Part shown: positions 1 through 10,532 of the stretch, piece after piece | Layout of the letters: every line of letters starts with the position of its first letter | How positions within the stretch are numbered: position 1 is the stretch's first letter | Assembly: GCA_011800155.1 (NCBI GenBank) | Contig: CM022374.1 | Span: forward strand, 2,666,001 to 2,730,000 | DNA: 64,000 bases | Origin: Flammulina velutipes | Lineage: Eukaryota; Basidiomycota; Agaricomycetes; Agaricales; Physalacriaceae | Direction: 5' to 3' | Notes under the pieces: model-generated | What the model saw: the letters and a program-made list of their open reading frames with translations, nothing else | The model's database searches: none | What the model was told of the DNA's origin: nothing | Position numbers and translations under genes: made by a program

Positions 1-943
1 GCATCCGCTGTGGCGTAATCTGGAAACGCGCCTCCCAGGCCGTACTTGTACAGGTCGACATCCTTGCATGTATCGTTTGGCGCTGGCCTATCTGGCGTGA
101 GCCAGAGTAACGAGCCCGGATTTCCGATCCAGAAGTGAAGCCTATCGTCGTTGTCGGTGGATGTTCGCAGTGCGGCGTAGCGTTGTGCCATTTGGGCCCC
201 TGCTGAGTGTCCGGCGATTACAACGTGGTCGAGGTTAGGGTAGGCTGAACGGTCCATGTATTGTTCCACGAGGGAGTCGAGGACCTGGTACGAAGAGAAG
301 TGGGGAACCAAGAGGGGCCCTACGTTCTCCTCCCCACTGACCCACGTCATATCTCCCCAGATGAGCTGTGAACGCTGTGCAGCGCCCGCAGACAGATCTT
401 TCTCAGTCCAGTAGCAGGGTGCCATCAGAGAGATTTCGGAGCGAACGATGCTGCTATCTTGTGAAGTCGCCCAGTCGAGCGCGTTGTCGAGCGTGTTATA
501 ATCTGTAAGGCGGCCATAATGGCATGAACTTCAGTGAACGGATAATCAACGTGGCGCAACTTACACGACCAGCAATCTCTGCCTTTACCAGACAAGACGA
601 TTACAGCGCGCTTTATCGCGTTGTTGTCCTGACCCGCTGTCTGATAGAGAGGCTAGAAAGTACACTATCGTCAGCCAACAGTGAATGATTCAATTTTGTT
701 GCTTACCATGGTAGCTATAGCCCCAGCATCGTCGGTTACAAGCCAGTTCGGATATTTCGACGCACCCTCTATGTCGGGCATCTCTTCCCAGCCATCTTTA
801 GTACTTCCATCGACGGCCGGGTTCTCGTGTTGTCGACGCGTATGGTAACGGTGCTCACCAAAGGCGACGGAGGCACGGGCACGGGAAGAGAGAAGTGAAA
901 ATAAAACGAGTGTGGGTATTATCGAGAATTTTGACACCATCAT
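1..943 (-). CDS. Secreted alpha/beta-hydrolase, partial (3' end cut by window edge)
   Basis: Three exons can be joined: 707-943, 565-652 and 1-502, with GT-AG introns of 54 and 62 nt and an open frame to the left edge. The protein starts with a hydrophobic leader (MVSKFSIIPTLVLFSLLSS), so it is probably secreted. The last exon encodes GHSAG followed by AQ (near 198-212), the nucleophile elbow of serine alpha/beta hydrolases, preceded by the VVIA beta strand. The C-terminal part with the expected catalytic Asp and His lies outside the window or near its edge. Substrate is unknown; an esterase or peptidase-like activity is possible. The double Met start leaves a one-codon ambiguity. The family call is firm and the function is not. 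Confidence 0.8.
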
Positions 944-1826
944 GATAGCAGCAGACGGTGTCGTTGAAAAGGATTGAGGTGGGTGGTTGGAAGGGAACGG
1001 CCATCCTCAGGTGCGACGTCTCTTGATAAATAGTGAGCTGCCGAACGATCATGACGGTCTTTCGGGAGCTGCGTAACGTATGTTTCGCAATTAGACTGTT
1101 GGTTAATCCTGAAAGGTGGATTGTTTCCCTAGCTTCGAAGCGAGCACTCCATTACTAATTACCTCGGGTCAGCTTGGAAAGCTTAGCCCAGAGCTTGGTA
1201 CTAATTCTGCTAACAGGAGACCAGCTGCAGCGAGGATTTGAACGCTTCAGTGCAGTAAGTATTCTAAACGCTTGATGCTTAGTGCAAGCCTTCACTGTAG
1301 TAGCTTTTACATTCCATTGGCAAACCCTGGTTGCCCAGTTCAAGCGCCACTTCCATCAAACATATTTTCCCACGCTTCTTTCAACCGTTTATGCTAAACG
1401 GAGGTCCTCAAATTTAGCTTATATAGTAGGACAAAAGCTCAAGTGGATACCCTTTATTGCTCTTTCCTCCTGGATTCATACTGACGGGTGACGTTCTTCT
1501 TCATAGTTGAAGTTCAACAGGTGCTGTCATGATCGCCGCTCTATTTCTATACCCACCCTGTCCAGTATTGATGATATCACTATGAGAGAACGTCTATTAT
1601 ACAACCCTTCCTAAGTCCGGAGGCCGGCTGGGCTACGCTGCATTATACGGTATATACTAATATACAAAGAATCATCATCATTCATCCAAAACGGCCAGAA
1701 AGATGAAGAGTGCTATGACTATCTGGGCTATTTGAGAGATTGAGTGAATAAATTTAGACATTCTGTGATGTAGAAGCACCTAGCACGTTGCCATGGCAAA
1801 TATTTGGGATTCATGGGTACACATAA
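944..1826. other. Intergenic, no gene recognised
   Basis: Only short overlapping ORFs without family motifs or splice structure are present. The first 100-150 bp next to 943 should hold the promoter of the hydrolase, but I see no clear TATA box. Confidence 0.5.
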
Positions 1827-1835
1827 TACGCCACA
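1827..1835 (-). other. TGTGGCGYA 3'-flank motif, copy 1
   Basis: TGTGGCGTA on the minus strand, 149 bp beyond the stop of the minus-strand hypothetical gene at 1984. One of ten similarly placed copies (see findings). Confidence 0.4.
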
Positions 1836-1983
1836 CTACAAACATGTTGATACCTGCGTGAAATAGAGATCGAGTAGCTTCCATGCAATAAATAGGTGGA
1901 AGGTAGTTAACAGATTGCACCACTGCCTTTGAGATAGAAAAACAACGTCTGATATGAAGGCCAAAGTACCGTTCTTTCCCGTT

Positions 1984-2496
1984 CTATTCCATATTGACGT
2001 CCTCTTCGTCCTCTTCATCCCCGTCGAGCTCATTCCCATCAGGGCCGGAGGCCAGAGTGGACGGAGTTGGGTTAGCAGCGGCGACTTGGTTGGAGTTTGT
2101 GGGGGGATTGGTGACTGCGACAGGGTTAAGAGCGGAATTGGCAGCTGCGACATGATTGAGGGCGGGAGGATTGGCTGGTGGGTTCGGTACTGGCGTAGGG
2201 TTCGGCGGATTAACGGCTGCCCATGGAGCGTTAAAGGCCAGACGCCGGCGCGTAGGAAGTCGACGGTGCGATTGAGGTCCGGGGTTAACAGGAATGTCCA
2301 CTGGCCAGATGACAGGGGGTTTGGTAGGCTGGTGCAGAACTAGTTGGGTGGGGACCCTAACGAGGCCAGTCCAAGAAGCTTGAGTACGACATTCGAAGTC
2401 GGAGGTATTATCCATGGCAGCGAGGGATTTCAGATGTGGGAAGCGGGTTACAGGCTGGTGGCTGGTTAGAGGTCTTATAAGAAGGAATCGCCCCAT
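1984..2496 (-). CDS. Hypothetical Pro/Asn/Ala-rich protein with acidic C-terminus
   Basis: Single open frame of 170 codons from ATG 2496; a second in-frame ATG lies at 2415. The middle is built of Pro-Asn-Ala repeats (PNPPANPP-like) and the end is strongly acidic (DGDEEDEEDVNME). I do not recognise a domain. Low-complexity composition means the frame could be open by chance. In favour of a real gene are real ATG codons, a clean stop and a TGTGGCGTA motif 149 bp downstream on the same strand, as seen behind other genes here. It may be a fragment of a longer spliced gene. Confidence 0.35.
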   Translation of the reverse strand: MGRFLLIRPLTSHQPVTRFPHLKSLAAMDNTSDFECRTQASWTGLVRVPTQLVLHQPTKPPVIWPVDIPVNPGPQSHRRLPTRRRLAFNAPWAAVNPPNPTPVPNPPANPPALNHVAAANSALNPVAVTNPPTNSNQVAAANPTPSTLASGPDGNELDGDEEDEEDVNME

Positions 2497-2616
2497 CTAT
2501 TGTTATTTTGCGTTATTGTTCTATAGGCGGTGACCTCGGTATATTTTGATGAACAGTTGCTTGGGGTTGGCTTCGTCTAGTGCACACATAGCGAAAGTCA
2601 CGCTGTGTGGGCCAGC

Positions 2617-3714
2617 TTATTGTCCATTGTCTAGCGCTCGCCGGTTCTTGATCCATTCTCGGATAAATGTGCTGCTCATCTTGGCCTCTGAGCTCTCCAT
2701 ATGAGAGAGGACATCGACAACGAATGTCTTTAGCGGCGGGAGGGATTGAGTTTCGCGATAATCATGAACTAGAGCAAAGTCAACGTCGAGGTCCGGAGAA
2801 AAAAAAGAATCCCGTACTGGCTTGAGCGCCGTGTAGCGTCTCCTCGCTGACGACCAATGCTTGGATGTTTGGATCTGAGCCCGTTGGACCATACACATCG
2901 TTGATAGCAACGATATCATACGTGAGGCCAGGCATAAACAGGGAGATGAATTTGAGGACGCGAGTTTTCCGGATGGCCAGATTTTCGAGCACATCTTTAT
3001 GCACTTTGTTCTTCAGAAGAGCATCGTCTGTGCAATGTTAGAGTCAGTGAATGAAGAGTTTGGCCAACCCACCAGTAATTCCAACAATTAATTTGTCCGC
3101 AGTGATCCAGAGTGCCATGCTCAGTAGAATCTTATGCCCACAATGGAGATGGTCGAACGTCCCACCGAGCGCAACGACGGGGTACAGCTCTGGTTTATCG
3201 TCGCCAGACTCGGTATCTTCAGGAATGTCGTGATTTTTCGCGATGTAGCGTTGCCGAACGGTGGCCAACGACATGGGGAGCCCAGCAGCAAGCGAGTCTA
3301 ACTTTTTGTTTAGACGACGACGACAAGAAGAATACTGGTATGCTCACCTCCTTGTATCCGGAAGACCATCTCGACGCCGTCTCCGATGTGGGGCAGCTCC
3401 CGACCCATACCGCGCAACAAGACGTCGACGTCGAGCAGAACCTTGTCCATATCCTGCGCAAGTTTGGATGCATGGCCGTACACGAATGCCAGTAGTCGTT
3501 GCACGTCGTCCCAGCGCGTCCCTCGTTGCGCGAATGCTCTTGAAAAGAGCACTATAACAAGACGGTCTTTGGCGTCGGTCGTCGCAGCGTGGATGGCTGG
3601 AACGAGGAATTGGGGCGTCGACAACGTCGGCAACGACGCCAAGAGCAGAACCGTCTTGACTGTCGACTCGCATTCAGGAAATAGGCTGTTCATGGTACGA
3701 ATCCAAGATGCCAA
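2617..3714 (-). CDS. CAB4: Phosphopantetheine adenylyltransferase (CoA biosynthesis)
   Basis: Four exons (3348-3714, 3073-3297, 2818-3027, 2617-2768) give 317 aa. The enzyme transfers AMP from ATP to 4'-phosphopantetheine, forming dephospho-CoA, the penultimate step of CoA synthesis. Residues 163-178 carry the nucleotidyltransferase core VVALGGTFDHLHCGHK, with the HxGH-type ATP site at 172-177. VGITDDALLKNK follows, and the end has MSSTFIREW, the second nucleotide-binding motif (ISSTxxR type). The N-terminal 120 residues are the extra domain found in fungal monofunctional enzymes. The last intron (2769-2817, 49 nt) matters: without it the frame breaks and the gene looks frameshifted; with it the family sequence SEETLHGAQ continues into LPPLK. 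It is divergent from the next gene, with 116 bp between starts. Confidence 0.9.
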
Positions 3715-3830
3715 TCGTGGTGGTCATAGCTAGGTCATTCTCGGCACTCGGTCCGATGCACCTTTCCCTCTTACCACCATGGCTACTACTACTTCGCCCA
3801 TGGTAATATTCCAGTATCTCCCTTGACGTC

Positions 3831-5289
3831 GTGCTGAACAGCGAGCAGGACAGCTATCTCATGCAGCGCACCGACTCTGAAGCAACGGACGAATCGCCCT
3901 TTGGATCTAGTTTGACTACGCCTGTCGACGAGGAACCACCACCATTCGAGAATATCGCTGAACGCCTACTTTCGCAGCTCGACTTGGACTTGGACTTGGA
4001 TCTGCATCTTGAGAGGACGCCTAGGCCGCAATATCGCGACTTTGGCGGTGACAAGGACAAGAACAGGTCGCGCTCGCTGTCTAAAGCTGTTGGAGTGGCC
4101 AAGAAGTTTGCTAGAGGGTTGGTTTATCATCAAAAGGCGCGTCTCCCAGTCATTGAAAATCCCTTGGCTGACTTCAGAGCAGAACGAGACCGTCCAAGAT
4201 ATCTTGGTAGAGCGATCCACGTCCAGCTCGACCGACGCCAGTGACTTTTCTTCGCTTTCTCTCGACAATAACGTGCAATCTACTACAGAGTCATCTGTAG
4301 ACTGTGAATCTGTCGCGCCTGCAGACAAGGAAGCTGCTCTTCAATTCTCACCGAAATTCGAGTCTCCAGACGACCAAGATCTGTCTGACGATGCCCTTCT
4401 GACCCTCTCCCCGAACGTTGACACCGACTTTCTCGTACCTGTACCCGAACAACTAGAAGAAAGCCTTCCAATGACCTCGCCTACTATTACGCAAAATCTT
4501 TTCGAAATTACAAGCCGAGTAAGTTCACCATTTCCGTCACCGCATATACTCAACGCCCGAACCTATAGATGCGTTTCCCTCCCCACGATCGTACTTTCTC
4601 TATGACAGCGGTGAAGGATTTAGATGTACAACACCTGGACGACGACGACGAGGAGGAGGAGAATGACTTGGTGTGTGTTTCCGTGTCTGGAATGTTCTAC
4701 TCTTATCTTTCGAAACAAGGCCGACATTACAATTCGCCCCGATTCCGATAAAATAACCCTCTACGATACTGCTAGCCTTTTCTTTGACGATACTTTTATT
4801 CCGCGGATGCTCTCGCTTACACTTCCGGACGTTTCTCTTCTCGTGCCTCGCGCCCTCTTATTCGTTCCCTGGTACGCTCTTGTTGGCGGGGCAATCCTTC
4901 TCTTCCCTCAACACCTCAATTACGTCGCTTTCTCTTGCGGTTACGTTTCTTCTCCGCCCCGTGGTATACAACGGTATGCCCATTGGGCTGAATGTGGATT
5001 AGCACACGTCTTGCTGTTCCTTCTCTCTGTGGCCTGGCTTGTGAAGGTTTCAGAGAATGTGGCTTTGTTGGTGGTGCTTGGAGGTCAGATGGTGATGTCG
5101 TGGAAGGACTTTAGGTTTGATTCTGAGCTTCCAGTAGGGGTTGATGACCGTCAGTCGCTGTTTCTCGTGGCGAAGGGACTGGTGGTAGACGTTGGACTGA
5201 GAAGGTGTCAGGAGAGTGGTAGATTCTTTGCTGCTGTCGATGGAGATCTTGACTCTGAATTGGACGATGATATCGACGAGGATGACTGA
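3831..5289 (+). CDS. Hypothetical acidic membrane protein
   Basis: Clear exons are about 4180-4518, 4569-4670 and 4720-5289; the first exon starts at ATG 3831 or ATG 3861. The first intron is not settled (an in-frame solution is 4122-4179). The N-terminal half is Ser/Asp-rich and disordered, with an LDLDLDLDL run and an acidic DDDDEEEEN stretch. The C-terminal 190 codons contain two or three hydrophobic segments (VPWYALVGGAILLFP; HVLLFLLSVAWLV; NVALLVVLGG) and an acidic tail. I recognise no named family. Its start faces the CoA-synthesis gene, so the two may share a promoter in 3715-3830. Existence as a gene is fairly sure; the exact N-terminus is not. Confidence 0.65.
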
Positions 5290-5838
5290 ACGTTTGTGCC
5301 CGTACTTTTTTTGAGAAGTCTTTTCTCATGTGCTTTTAGCTTTCCCGTTCTTAGCATTTTGTAGTGTTGTCCCGCCAACATGTACTCAGAGGCACTCGAT
5401 GGACCCTAATAGTACTTCGTTTCATCGTTGTTCGTACACGGTCACGTGCCCGATATCGCGGGTGGATGGCCTAGACGGCCTGACTGGTTTGTCCTCTTTT
5501 GAAGAATTTCCATATGGCGGATAGATTCCGTATCCCATGAACGATCGGTGCTGCGCCACGAAACCAGAGAGGCAGTGCATCCGAAACTGACCAGTAATGG
5601 AATATGACTGGACATGCCGAACATACCCACACACCGCAGAGTAATCTGTTCATCGATCGCTTACAACCACTTTAACCGGTTCAACGCTTCGCAGAATCGT
5701 AATGCGGTTCTTTCCTGCTTCAATCTCGGACGACCTCCGAGGATGTGGGGAGGAGCTGACGTGGGAAGACGATATATAAGAGAAGGTACAAGAGACAAGA
5801 AGAGGAACCAAACTGCCTTCTGTCTTCAATCTCTCAAC
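5290..5838. promoter_or_regulatory. Intergenic; promoter region of the NmrA-like gene
   Basis: No coding potential. A TATA-like GATATATAAG sits at about 5770, roughly 70 bp before ATG 5839, a usual spacing for a core promoter. Downstream of 5289 I see no distinct terminator. Confidence 0.45.
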
Positions 5839-6928
5839 ATGTCTAAACCTCTCGTACTCGTAGCTGGTGGTGCTGGAAACACTGGGCGCGTCGTCGTCAA
5901 GAATATTCTCAAGGAAGGCAAATTTGTACGTCCTGAAGCCCCTTTCCTACATGAAGTCATCATCTCATGGTGCTTTTAGCGAGTGGCCGTTCTAGCTCGA
6001 GAGAAATCCATCAACAAACCTATCTACCAGGAGCTCAAGTCTGCTGGAGCTGAGATTCGCATTGGAGACGTCTCAGATTCGCCAGAAAAGATCGAAGCCT
6101 ACCTCCAAGGCGTCGAAGTGCTCATCTCACTCGTCCTTCCGATGGTGGATCAGAGGCCGCTGCTCAAGGCTGCTAAGAAGGTCGGTGTAGGACGTGCTAT
6201 ACCTTCTGACTTTGGTCCTACTGCGCCGCCTGGCGTGATGGATATGCATGACGCCGTGAGTCTCCTCCCCCTTTAATCGTCTCTTGGTGGTGCATTACTC
6301 AAACCTGTATAGAAATTGGCCATTAGGGAGTATGTCAAGGAGCTTGGTCTGCCCTACACCTTTGTCGAGGTCGGATGGTGGCTTCATCAGATCTTCCCGT
6401 ACCCCCACTCGATCCCCCAAAGTGTCGTGGTTCCTAAATCGTACTCCGGAGATCGTGACCAGAAGGTGCTGGTCTCGTCCATGGAATCCATCGGGTTGTT
6501 CGTGGCCCGTATCATCGCCGACCCGCGCACGCTCAACCACACTGTCGTTGTACACGACGCCGAAGTCACTATTGGTCAGACTTGGGCCATTGCTGAAGAG
6601 ATCACGGGAGAGGACTTTTCTGATTATTCGAGGGTATGTTGTGCTGAGAAGTGTTCTTCGACGACTACCGTACTGACTGCATACTTAGGTTCCCGACGAA
6701 GAAATCAAACGCAACTTGAAGAGCGACCACATGATGGTTCGCGTCCTGGCGCAGTATCAGGATAGCGTGTTCATACGTGGCGATAACGTTCTGGCCGGTG
6801 CTTTGTCCCGGGGAGCTCTGGATGCCAGGACACTCTACCCCGATGTCCCGACTCCAATCATCAAAGAGGAAGCGAAGAAGTTCTATGACAACCCAGTCGT
6901 TTTGGATTATGATCTTTCTTCCTTCTGA
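5839..6928 (+). CDS. NmrA-like / isoflavone-reductase-like NAD(P)-binding protein
   Basis: Four exons (5839-5925, 5980-6255, 6313-6633, 6689-6928) give 307 aa. The N-terminus has a Rossmann dinucleotide motif, GGAGNTG at residues 10-16, after a hydrophobic beta strand. The layout then matches the NmrA/PCBER branch of atypical short-chain dehydrogenases: VAVLARE, the GD at the end of a beta strand (RIGDVSD), and PSDFG. Members are either NADPH-dependent reductases of small phenolics or NAD(P) redox sensors without catalysis, and the sequence does not decide between them. No signal peptide or membrane segment is visible, so it is cytosolic. In wood-decay fungi such genes often belong to aromatic metabolism, which is inference here. 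Confidence 0.85.
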
Positions 6929-7188
6929 GTACGGTGCAGAACAAGTAGACGCGTAGAGTAACATAAGACTCAATCAGAAGGAATTATCGGTAGCCTGACC
7001 TGCTTGACGCGCCAATAATCAGCATAGCCACCTTGTATCCACCCATAGCACAGCACGGAGCCGATCAATATCAATCCTTACTCCGTTCAATCACCATCCA
7101 TCGTGGTCGTCCGTTGTGCTGCTTTGACGCTACAACGGCCGTCTCTTCCCAACGCCAAACGAGGCGGCATAAGGATGTTGTAACGCTC

Positions 7189-10100
7189 ATGGAGTGGTCT
7201 TCGCTGGCAGTCCAGGATCCCATTCTTCTGATAGAACAGACGCTGCAGCTTTTGCAGGAAGAATCGCCATGGAAAACGATAGGAAGCATTCCTGCACAAG
7301 TCGCTTCGACGGTGATGGATATTCTTCAAAAGGTGCGTCGAGAGGCTCCATGAATTACACGAACTAGGCGTTAACTTGTGTGAAGGAACTGGACTGGGAG
7401 TCAATCTCGAATGAAAAGTATCGTGCAGCGTGTACCAAATGCATTCGTGAACTCGGGAAATCCTACGACATCGTTCCTTCGTCCTTCTTTTGTCAGAATG
7501 TCCAGCGAGAGGGATCGTTTCCTGTCGGCGGAGGAGGATTTGCCGTGAGTTGGCGCCTATCTCTTCAACAATCGGCTCTTACGACCCACGCAGGATATCT
7601 GGAAGGGCTCAATAGGAGACACGGCAGTGTGTATCAAGGTCCTCAGGCTGTTTACCACCAATCAGATGCGAGAAGAGCTCTTGAAGGTAAGCGCTGGTAT
7701 TATCACCCTTCTGTAATCCACCTCATAGCGACCATTAGGACTGCTGCCGTGAAGCTCTTGTCTGGAAGCAGCTTCGCCATCCAAATGTACTTCCCTTTCT
7801 GGGCGTCAGCAATGATCTATTTGCGCCGAGCTTCTGTCTGCTATCACCTTGGATGAAGAACGGCAATATCATGACATTTTTCGAAGCATATCCGGAACAC
7901 AAACGCCTGGACGCTGTTCGTTTCCTTCCTTTCGTGACGTTCTCGTTGTTGACTTTGCCATCCAAGATCCTCGAAATAGCCGAAGGGCTCAACTATCTGC
8001 ATGGTTTGGACCCTCAAATCGTACATGCAGATATTCGTGGTGTAAGTCACAATGTCGTACTATGATCACGCCTGCTCAGACATTCATATAGGCCAATATT
8101 CTTGTTACAGATGATTTCCATTACTGTTTGGCAGACTTTGGGTTGAGTCTGGTAGCCGAATCGCAAGCTGTCCCCAGGAGTTCTATCATGGGTCTCCGAG
8201 GATCCGTACGATGGCTTCCACCAGAACTCATGGATTCACAACATGTGCTCTTTGATATCGACCGTCTTCCTGCAAGAGATATCTATTCATTCGGCTGCAC
8301 AGTCATCGAGGCATGTTCCCTTATCCATTGTACGCGTCGTATTCTCATATTTTGTAGGTCCTCACTGGAAAACCCCCATTTCCGCATATCAAAAACGACA
8401 TAAACATCATTCACGAGGTCCTGACGCTCGGAAAGAAGCCTCCTCGCCCGCCCGTTGAACAGTTCCCGTCTGACAGGCTGTGGGAATTAGTTTCTGCTTG
8501 TCTATCCCGTTTACCGAAGGATAGGCCTTTGGCGCGTGACCTCTTGCGCTCCCTGAAAGAGATGGAAGGAATATGTCTCGACTGCCCTTTCTCCTCCGGC
8601 GTCGCCTGTAGATGTCCTTCTCCCATCCTCGTTCCCCCAAGGAGAGCTCGCGGCCCCAGTACCACCGATCGTCCAACTTTGACTGTACAAACATCAGGTC
8701 TACAAACGCCCTCTCCCAAGTCGAGTTCATCTGGCAACCGCTCATGGCCTGGAGTTAGACCCCGAGGCCCTCGAGAGCCATCCTCTGCATCTTCCCCTAG
8801 CTCTGCCAATAAGGAGGAGAATTGCATACCTAATAGCGCACCTCCCTCCCAGCCCCACATTGTCATCTCCCATTCCGAGCCCCCTCAGGCTCCTGAACCT
8901 CCGCGTCCCCTTACCTCGATACCTGATCTTACTCTTACGCCACCGCTTGTCATAAGGAAACGGCCAATGGGGCAGGCAGGTCTACGTCCTACGAAACAGC
9001 TCAAGTCGAAGGCCAAATACAAGTCCCAGAGCTCTGTGTCGGGAACGATGTTCAAGCAATGGGCAAGTATCCCGCGGGATGTCACTGTCAGCCCTTCGAC
9101 TATGGTGCATCATCAATGGACCCCCAATGGTATGCTTTCTCCATGTTGATTCTCGATATAGCTGACTTGGCACTGATAGCCCAGCTCCAATGGATACGCG
9201 CAGACTTGATAGGACATGGGCCATACAGCCAAGTATACAAGGCGCTAAGAACCCCATCGGGGGAGGTTATGGCAGTCAAGATAATCGAGATCCCAGCGAC
9301 GAAGGACCAAGCTCTGCATGAGCGTGTTAAACACACTTTGACGCGTCATTGTGAGGTTATCCGGAAGCTGCACCACGCCAATGTGGTGAAATGTATTGAT
9401 TCCTGGTTGTCAGATGGGGAGGAATCGTTTAAAGTGTGAGTTACCCAACCTGAAAACTCGCCCGATATGCTTCTCACTACCGAAACGATGTTTAGTTTTG
9501 TCGAATACGTCCACGGATCTACCTTGAACACTCTCATCCTCAACGCCGGGAGGGCAGGATTCGGCGACTCGAACTTATCGAAATGGTTTCTATCTCAGAT
9601 CGTGTGCGGTCTCGAGTACTTGCATGTCAATAGGGTTGCTCATCGTGTATGTACCATCTGTCTTCTCGATCTCTTAACAGCATCTCATCGTAATATCAGG
9701 ACCTAAAATCCGACAGCATCATCGTGGATTCTGCTACGGGACAGTGCAAGATCTCTGGATACGGCCTGTCCAAGCGAATCGATGACTTAGGGGCGCGTAC
9801 AGAGTCGCCTGTGCATGGGACGCTATTCTGGGCTGCCCCAGAGACGATGGTGCTCTCAAGCAACGGACGTGGGGACGACTTCAAGGCGGATGTGTGGAGT
9901 CTGGGATCTGTGGCGTGTGAGCTATGGGCGGGCGTGAAGTCACAGACAGATTCTAGATATGAGGAGTTGATGGATGAGGTGGATGAGGTATGACTGGATA
10001 TGTTGTTGGTTCGATGCTCGTTGCTTATTCCGTTCAGTGGATGAAATCTCCCGTTGTGCCCCCTGCTCCCGAAGGGATCGTTCTCTCTATCCGGGCGGAA

Positions 10101-10268
10101 GAGTTCAGATCTCGGTGTCTTGTGATGTACGTCTCATCTTCATTTTCTTCTTCTTGAAAGCTTATTCATCCAAGGGATCCGGATTTGAGAGCGACAGCAA
10201 CAGATTTGAAGGATCATAGGTACCTCGAAATGGATCCTACTTGGAGGTTTGATGGACTCATGTCTTGA
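7189..10268 (+). CDS. Tandem double protein kinase (TKL-like domain plus degenerate STE11-like domain)
   Basis: Twelve exons join in frame to 841 aa: 7189-7332, 7386-7544, 7594-7686, 7739-7915, 7967-8041, 8092-8310, 8358-9129, 9180-9435, 9496-9646, 9700-9987, 10038-10121, 10161-10268. Domain 1 (about residues 85-365) resembles basidiomycete tyrosine-kinase-like kinases: Lys116 (VCIK), HAD in place of HRD at 211-213, Asn218 and DFG at 231-233. A Pro/Ser-rich linker without stops runs to about 545. Domain 2 (about 550-835) has a good glycine loop (GHGPYSQVY), Lys580 and HRDLK at 681-685. However, the metal-binding Asn is Ser688 and DFG is GYG at 702-704, so it is probably a pseudokinase. The intron after 8310 is GC-AG. 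The donor after 10121 (GTGATG) is weak. If that linker hid a promoter these would be two genes, but the frame is continuous. Confidence 0.82.
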
Positions 10269-10532
10269 TCATGACCGTTACTTGCTGAACGAAGTATACT
10301 TTATTGGCATACGCTATGTTGTTATCGTGCTATCTTGGACATATCATAATCTATCCTATAATTATCTGAAGACTCTGAACGGATGTACTCAGTCAATCTA
10401 ATGTGCGCCACACATGGTATTTAACTTAGCTAATGTAAGATTTGAGAAGGTAAGTAAGATAGTATAGTATGTATGAGAGAATGTGGTCTAAGTCTATAAA
10501 GTTCATGCATGTAGAGAAGGACGAGTCCATAA
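10269..10532. other. Convergent 3' flanks of the double kinase and ABC transporter A
   Basis: 264 bp between two stop codons facing each other; AT-rich and without coding potential. It carries one TGTGGCGCA motif on the minus strand (10404-10412). Confidence 0.6.
10404..10412 (-). other. TGTGGCGYA 3'-flank motif, copy 2
   Basis: TGTGGCGCA on the minus strand, 121 bp beyond the stop of ABC transporter A, on the same strand. Confidence 0.45.

Noticed and set aside
2617..3004. Apparent frameshift in the phosphopantetheine adenylyltransferase
   Set aside because: A 49-nt GT-AG intron (2769-2817) with a TTGAC branch restores the family sequence, so the gene is intact.
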